In this document: piece after piece, positions 58,468 to 64,000 of the stretch
Layout of the letters: every line of letters begins with the position of its first letter
Numbering within the stretch: position 1 is the stretch's first letter
DNA from: Cololabis saira
Taxonomy: Eukaryota > Chordata > Actinopteri > Beloniformes > Belonidae
Direction: 5' to 3'
Length of the DNA: 64,000 nt
Assembly (NCBI RefSeq): GCF_033807715.1
Contig: NC_084596.1
Coordinates: 37,224,879 to 37,288,878, forward strand
Program-made: the position numbers and the translations under genes
Notes under the pieces: model-generated
What the model was told of the DNA's origin: nothing
The model's input: the letters and a program-made list of their open reading frames with translations, nothing else
The model's database searches: none

Positions 58468-60488
58468 GCACTGAAACAACGCAGTGCCCACTAAATAATA
58501 AAATACTTGATTAGAAATTGTTACTTTTGAATTAACTCTCATATAAACATTTAAAATGGAATTACCTTCCTGATGTCAAAATGCATAATTCTATTATGAG
58601 AGAAGACTTTTTTAAACATCACATGATTGAGTTATCCTAAAATACTAGAATATGTATTAGTCCACACTCTGCTAATGCAGAGTAACAGCTTGAGAAAGCT
58701 GTGCAATTGTGTTGTAGGAATATAAGTAGATTAAGTTTTCAATGGTGTGGATTTTGTATGAAAAGGGTTTGGTTTTTGGGGTATTTTGTTTGTTTTTGTT
58801 TGTTTTTAACTCATTCCTTTATTAATTAAATGTTTGCTCAATACCATTATTTATCTATTTATTTTATATACAGTTTATTTTATATTATTCATCTGTTTTT
58901 TTTCATATTACTATCATCAGTATCCTTATCATTTCTCTGAGTATTGCAGAACAAATTCAGTATACAGTATGTATGTAAGTGTATGTGATATAAATAAAAT
59001 AATTAATGTATGTTGTATCATATATAGGTCTGACATTTATAATAAAACCAAAAGACTTGAAAATGGGTTGAAAAATGAAGTGAGTTGTGGTGATTTTAAT
59101 CGTTGATAGGTGGCATCTCCCTATATATGTCTATGGGCGCAAACGAGCAGGGCAGGTGGAATAAAGGAAGTCAATACCAAACTTAAACACAAGGACATGG
59201 GTCTTCAAAATAAAATAGGAACATAAATCCAAAACTGTGAACAAACCCAAAAACCATGACAAAACCCAAAACTGGGACTCAAACAGAATCATCTTTATCA
59301 AAACCACACCTTTTGCATACTGTAGTTCGGTTCTAAAGAAATGCTCTGATATGTAATGCCAACATTTAAATGGACAAAACAGATTATTTTTGAATTAGTC
59401 AAAGGCTCAGGCGTAACAGGCGGATAGCATTAGCAGTAGAAAATGAGGGTATATAAAATATCTGACATCCAGCTTGACACAAGCAAGTGTGATAACTGAG
59501 ATAGTTAAAAGCATGACTGCAGAGACCGTACATTGTACTGTATGCATAAATATTTTATTACATACTTTCCTTCAAATGTCTTATCTAGCAGGCAAACTAC
59601 AAATGATTGACACGTGTCTGATCTAAAATTAGGACACAGTTGCAGGTACTATGACCTATGAATATCAGCATAAACAACCTTTGATACATAGTAGATGCAA
59701 GTAACAGTCTGGCTGTTCTAACTCATTTCTCTAGTTAAGAAAAGAAAAATGTACATTGTTTTCCTACATGTTTTCTTTTCAGATGCATACATAGCATTAC
59801 AAGCTCTGTGCAAACACCTCATTCACTTTAAAAGCATGTGGGCAGCACTTCATGCCACTTCTGCCTCTGGAGTGCCCATAATGGGCCATAATAAAGCATT
59901 TAGATGTCATTATGTTGCAATATTTAGATGATTCCATAAATTGTTTTTCATGAAACCTTTCTAACATTTTTAAAACAGACCTCTCTATGTCTTTGCCTGA
60001 CTTTTTTTGTAGAGGAAAATGGCTGAGCCTTGAGGAATAGGACACTGAGAGGGATTAAAAGTTTATGGATTGAAGAAACATCAGAATATTGCCATGGTGG
60101 TTACGGTTAAAAAAAACAACATTCAAAATAAAACTGACAACTTGCAACAAAACTTGAACACATTGTTTGAGTATTGTTTATTTTATTAAAAGCATCCCTA
60201 TGCACTTAAATCTTCAAACCATGATGATCGCAAAGGTGTTACTATATTTCCTGGAGAGAATGACCACAAATAAGAATCAGAAAAATTTCAGATGATTTTT
60301 TAAAATAAAAAAAGCCGCTAAGACTGGATACTGGAGGTGACGCGTTTCGAATCACTGAGACTCTTTAACAAATATTGATATATGTGAGAATGACAAATCC
60401 ATACACACCAATACTGTGTGTGTTGTGTGAGGTAAGTCCAGTAGACACAAGAGCATCCTGGGGGAAGATTCAGGACAGTAGGACACAA
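58468..60488. other. Unassigned AT-rich sequence
   Basis: Several short frames, none with a recognisable domain. No structured repeat seen. Confidence 0.35.
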
Positions 60489-60490
60489 TA

Positions 60491-60819
60491 CAGGACTGTC
60501 TCAGAAAATTAGAATATTGTGATAAAGTTCTTTATTTTCTGTAATGCAATTTAAAAAAAACATTACAAATCAACTGAAATATTGCAAGCCTTTTATTATT
60601 TTAATATTGCTTACAGTTTAAGATTCCCAGAATATTCTAATTTTTTGAGATAGGATATTTGAGTTTTCTTAAGCTGTAAACCATGATCAGCAATATTAAA
60701 ATAATAAAAGGCTTGCAATATTTCAGTTGATTTGTAATGAATCCAGAATGTATGACATTTTTGCATTACAGAAAATAAAGAACTTTATCACAATGTTCTA
60801 ATTTTCTGAGACAGTCCTG
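60491..60819. mobile_element. Palindromic Tc1/mariner-type MITE
   Basis: CAGGACTGTCTCAGAAAATT and AATTTTCTGAGACAGTCCTG are inverted ends, flanked by TA on both sides. 329 bp, the two halves being near-complete inverted copies. Non-coding; a family widely seen in vertebrates. Confidence 0.8.
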
Positions 60820-60844
60820 TAGGAATCAGGGATGAAGACTTGGG

Positions 60845-61384
60845 ACAGGAAATACATCAAAACACAAAAATAAAAAACAGTTTTCTGAACTTATCAATAT
60901 GACTCTGTCCTTCACAGGATAAGTAAAATGAATCACTGCAAAAACTCACAATCTTAACAAGAATATTTGTCTTATTTCTAGTTAAAATGTCTCATTTTAG
61001 TAAAAAAAAATCTAATTACACTTAAAACAAGACTCATCACTGGAAAAAACAACAATTTTCACCTGTTTCAAGTAGATTTTCACTTGAAATAAGTAGAAAA
61101 ATCTGCCAGTGGAACAAGATTTTTTTGCTTGTAATGAGAAGATAAATCTTGTCCCACTGGCAGATTTTCCTACTTATTTCAAGTGAAAATTTACTTGAAA
61201 CAGGTGAAAATTTTCAAATAAGTTATTTTTCTGGTGATGACTAAATGTTGAAATAGCAGTAAAACCACATTCATTGATGAAATGACATAAGGAATGGAAA
61301 GGAGGGATGGCAGTTTTACAGGGGGGATGATTTGGACCGTTTTTATTTCATGGGGGATTCCATCCCGCCTCAACTCCAGTACTG
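60845..61384 (+). repeat. Detached partial fourth copy of the repeat-unit start
   Basis: Matches 24100-24650: approach sequence, foldback MITE (60934-61241), then TTGAAATAGCAGTAAAACCA and the GGGATGGCAGTTTTACAGGG block. It stops where the Ig-like fragment would begin. The coiled-coil gene is absent. Confidence 0.7.
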
Positions 61385-61844
61385 CCAGCACCTGTACTGC
61401 AGTGTTGTTGATGAGACCTGGGAGGAGTGAGGGTGTTTTTAGAGATTTTCAGAGGTCCAGGACCAACTCCACTGTTGATTCCACCGTGATCCTCACAGTG
61501 CCTGCTTTGTCCACACGACTGTGGCTTCATTGAGGCTGGTGTACGATGGCATCTTGTACTCAGGACAATAAGCAAACTACAGTAGGTCCTGGAAGGTGGG
61601 CCGATAAAAGTCTTCAGAACTTTCATTATGTGGAACATTTGGGCTACACGTCTATAGTTGTTAGAAGATCAAAGAACGAAATATCAAAATCATTACAGCC
61701 CAGTTAGATCATGTCATTGTGACACTGGGCTCCTAAGCTGTTCAACACTTTTAACATGAATAATAAACAGAGTGACAATTACTTAAACTAAATAGTTTAT
61801 AGTTTAAGGAAGAAAAAAAATAACTCAAGAAAAATTCAAGACTG
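61385..61844. other. Unassigned sequence
   Basis: No gene recognised. Confidence 0.3.
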
Positions 61845-64000
61845 TTTATTACAGTTTTATATAATAGAACCAACAATCTATAGAGCTTAAAGTGTATACA
61901 TTGTTACAGTACATGCTGCTACCTTTTTTTTTTTTGCACATAAAAAAATAGAAATCATTTGCTTTTAGAAATTGATATTCAAAACAAAACTTTAAAGTGT
62001 CCAGCTCAGTTCAAAGTTACTAAAATGTTACTTTACAGCATCCATGTATTTATACACTGATTTTCTGCAGCCACTACATCCTGTTGAGTTGATTAGTGGT
62101 TCAGGGGACGCCTAAGCCTTTAAGCCTGCTCTGAATGACGCCAGTACTTGAGGCATGGACTCCACCTGTCCACCGCAGAGCCATTCTTTCTTCTTTTATG
62201 GGTGTAAAATAGTTATTTAAGTAATATTGAGGTCACACTGGTGTTTGTGGCAAAAATGTTTAAGGGGGATCATTTGAGCAGCTTTACCAACATATGTTAT
62301 GTTTTCCTAAATCACTTTTATTTACTCAGACTTTTTTTTCCCCCAATGTTGAATTTGAAAAATGCAACGTTTGAAAAGTCAGTGGATAATTGTTTTAAGT
62401 AATCCTGATTTCAATATTGACCAAAATAATTGTGATCGCACTAAGAGCAGCACTAAAACAGTCAGGTCCAAAGTTTATGTAATCACAATCCATGTCAAAA
62501 GAACTTTGAAGACGCTTTGAGAAACAGCTGAGAAACATATTCCAAGGAAAAATATTTGTACAGTCTCCATTGTCAAATACTGACATCTTTAAGTGTCAGT
62601 GAGAGCTACATAAAAAACAGAACCTGGAGATGACTGTTACCACAGTTTCAGATGATTGCAACTGCAGTATAAAGTGCAACTTAACTGAACAAGTGGATGA
62701 AAGAACGCCTTTGAATCAATGTAACTTCTACTGACACCCTTCACTGCCACGGCACGTGCACAAAATAAAATATGTGGGATTTTAGAACAAATCACATCAT
62801 TTCTCTCTGTTCTCACTGGCAGCAAGAACAATTGAAAGAGCAGCTGGGTTCTTGCTTTTATCATTGAAAATAACTGAATGTCATTTTTTTCCCCCCCACT
62901 CATTCATTGCTTCATTTATATCACATTTTTTTCTGTACTGGATCAATGATTCCAGCTCTTGCCGACTTTGAATCTTTGAAACGAAAGCGCAGAGAAGACA
63001 TTGTGGTCACATTCAGTAGGTGAGATACAGGTGAGACAACGTCCAGATACAAGCTCCACATTCACATGCAAAAGATGCTTTTAGGAATACAAGGGACCGA
63101 GGTAACAGGAAGATGCTGGGAGAATGAAGAAGCTCTTCTACAGTTTTCACTTGGCCATGACACACGTCCACAAACATGTACTTTCAGTATAATACTTTCT
63201 TTACATTTGCAAATAACCATAAATGCTTTCTTTTTTTCTTTTTTTTTTACCATGGGTAAAAATAATCAATATGTGAAATGTAAATTTGGAAGCTTCAGAG
63301 GTGCTGGTTGACACTGTTGCCTTTGGACCAAGCCAGTGTGACTGTTTACAGTCATTATGCTATAAGAACCATTGACAGTGCCATACAGTTCTCATGTAAA
63401 TATCAGCATAATAGCAAATTTATAACCTAAAAAAAATATTCTTTAAAATATTCAGTTGCAATCCTATTTTAACAGAAATGTAAAATTGCTGAATATTTCG
63501 TTCCTGTTTGGAGCCCCATCTTTGGTTTACAGACGTACCTGGTTAATTTTCTGCACTTCTACACTTAGAAAGCGAAGGGACATGATGACAGTAGTATTTA
63601 AATGATAAGCCGTCCTCTTCTGCTCAGTTCACTGTCACACAAACCGACAAGCAACTGATGACCAGGTGCTTCTCATTTCCTTCTGTTACCGTTTTCTGAT
63701 CCTGAAAGCTTGTTCCCTATAGAGACGCATAGTTTACACTATGTTGAGTCGTTTAAGATAGTAGTTTTGAGAAAACCAACAGGTAATTACATCGACTGAG
63801 CATATCTTTACGTTCTCTTTAATCAGAGCAGTACATATTACGTTACCCATTCATCCAAACTGGTCACGGTAACATTTGAAATGATGTGATTAGGTTTGCA
63901 ACATTTATACCTGCCAAATATTCAGTATCAAAAGAAATTTGTATAAAACCAAATAGTCTTTAGGAAACTTAATGCGAGTGCATGTGATTCAAACACTGCA
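61845..64000 (-). other. Possible 3' UTR of a gene outside the window
   Basis: AATAAA on minus at 61850-61845, followed rightwards by 2.1 kb without long ORFs or recognisable transposons. This would fit a long minus-strand 3' UTR whose coding part lies beyond 64000. Inference only. Confidence 0.25.

Overview
The window is nuclear DNA from a ray-finned (teleost) fish. It holds an intron-containing vertebrate gene of the ankrd33 family, L2-type LINE fragments with teleost-style tails, tRNA-derived SINEs, many hAT and Tc1/mariner-type miniature transposons, and a vertebrate Ty3/Gypsy element. There are no bacterial features. A 500-base run of N (30080-30579) is an assembly gap.

Left part (1 to about 38.34 kb): three head-to-tail copies of a duplicated segment. 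Gene starts lie at 1234, 11406 and 25588, giving periods of about 10.2 and 14.2 kb. Each copy holds, in order: (i) a foldback MITE; (ii) a fragment resembling an immunoglobulin V-type exon; (iii) a promoter with a three-box heat-shock element (HSE) just upstream of a TATA box; (iv) an intronless gene for a long coiled-coil protein; (v) a 5'-truncated L2 LINE that cuts the gene near its 3' end; (vi) GC-rich or other repeats; (vii) a non-coding block; (viii) two hAT-type miniature elements. The copies differ in later insertions: a Myb/SANT-bearing transposon in unit 1, a truncated Gypsy copy and a DNA transposon in unit 2, and a tandem-structured repeat plus the gap and a complete Gypsy element in unit 3. 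Units 1 and 2 also keep different pieces of a minus-strand GTF2I-repeat gene, now a pseudogene.

The complete Gypsy element (34034-38338, minus strand) has 191-bp LTRs that differ at one position, a 4-bp target duplication, and a primer site matching tRNA-Trp. Its gag has a C-H-C-C motif. The single pol ORF lies in the -1 frame and is preceded by a GGGAAAC slippery heptamer. The third catalytic residue of its integrase is Asp, where the truncated sister copy in unit 2 has Glu.

Middle and right (38.3-64 kb): mostly single-copy sequence peppered with small transposons. The one solid cellular gene is on the minus strand, 55248 to 44665: five coding exons, 524 residues, four ankyrin repeats, an ankrd33/ankrd33b orthologue. 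Its introns hold a 357-bp hAT MITE with an 8-bp duplication and a long-inverted-repeat element flanked by TTAA that carries a small ORF. Beyond the gene are SINE copies, a palindromic mariner-type MITE, and a detached partial fourth copy of the left-hand repeat unit (60.85-61.38 kb). The last 2 kb may be the 3' UTR of a minus-strand gene lying outside the window.

The most unusual items are the HSE-driven coiled-coil array truncated by the LINE, the compact Gypsy element with its frameshift signal and altered integrase, and the complementary decay of a GTF2I-like gene between units.
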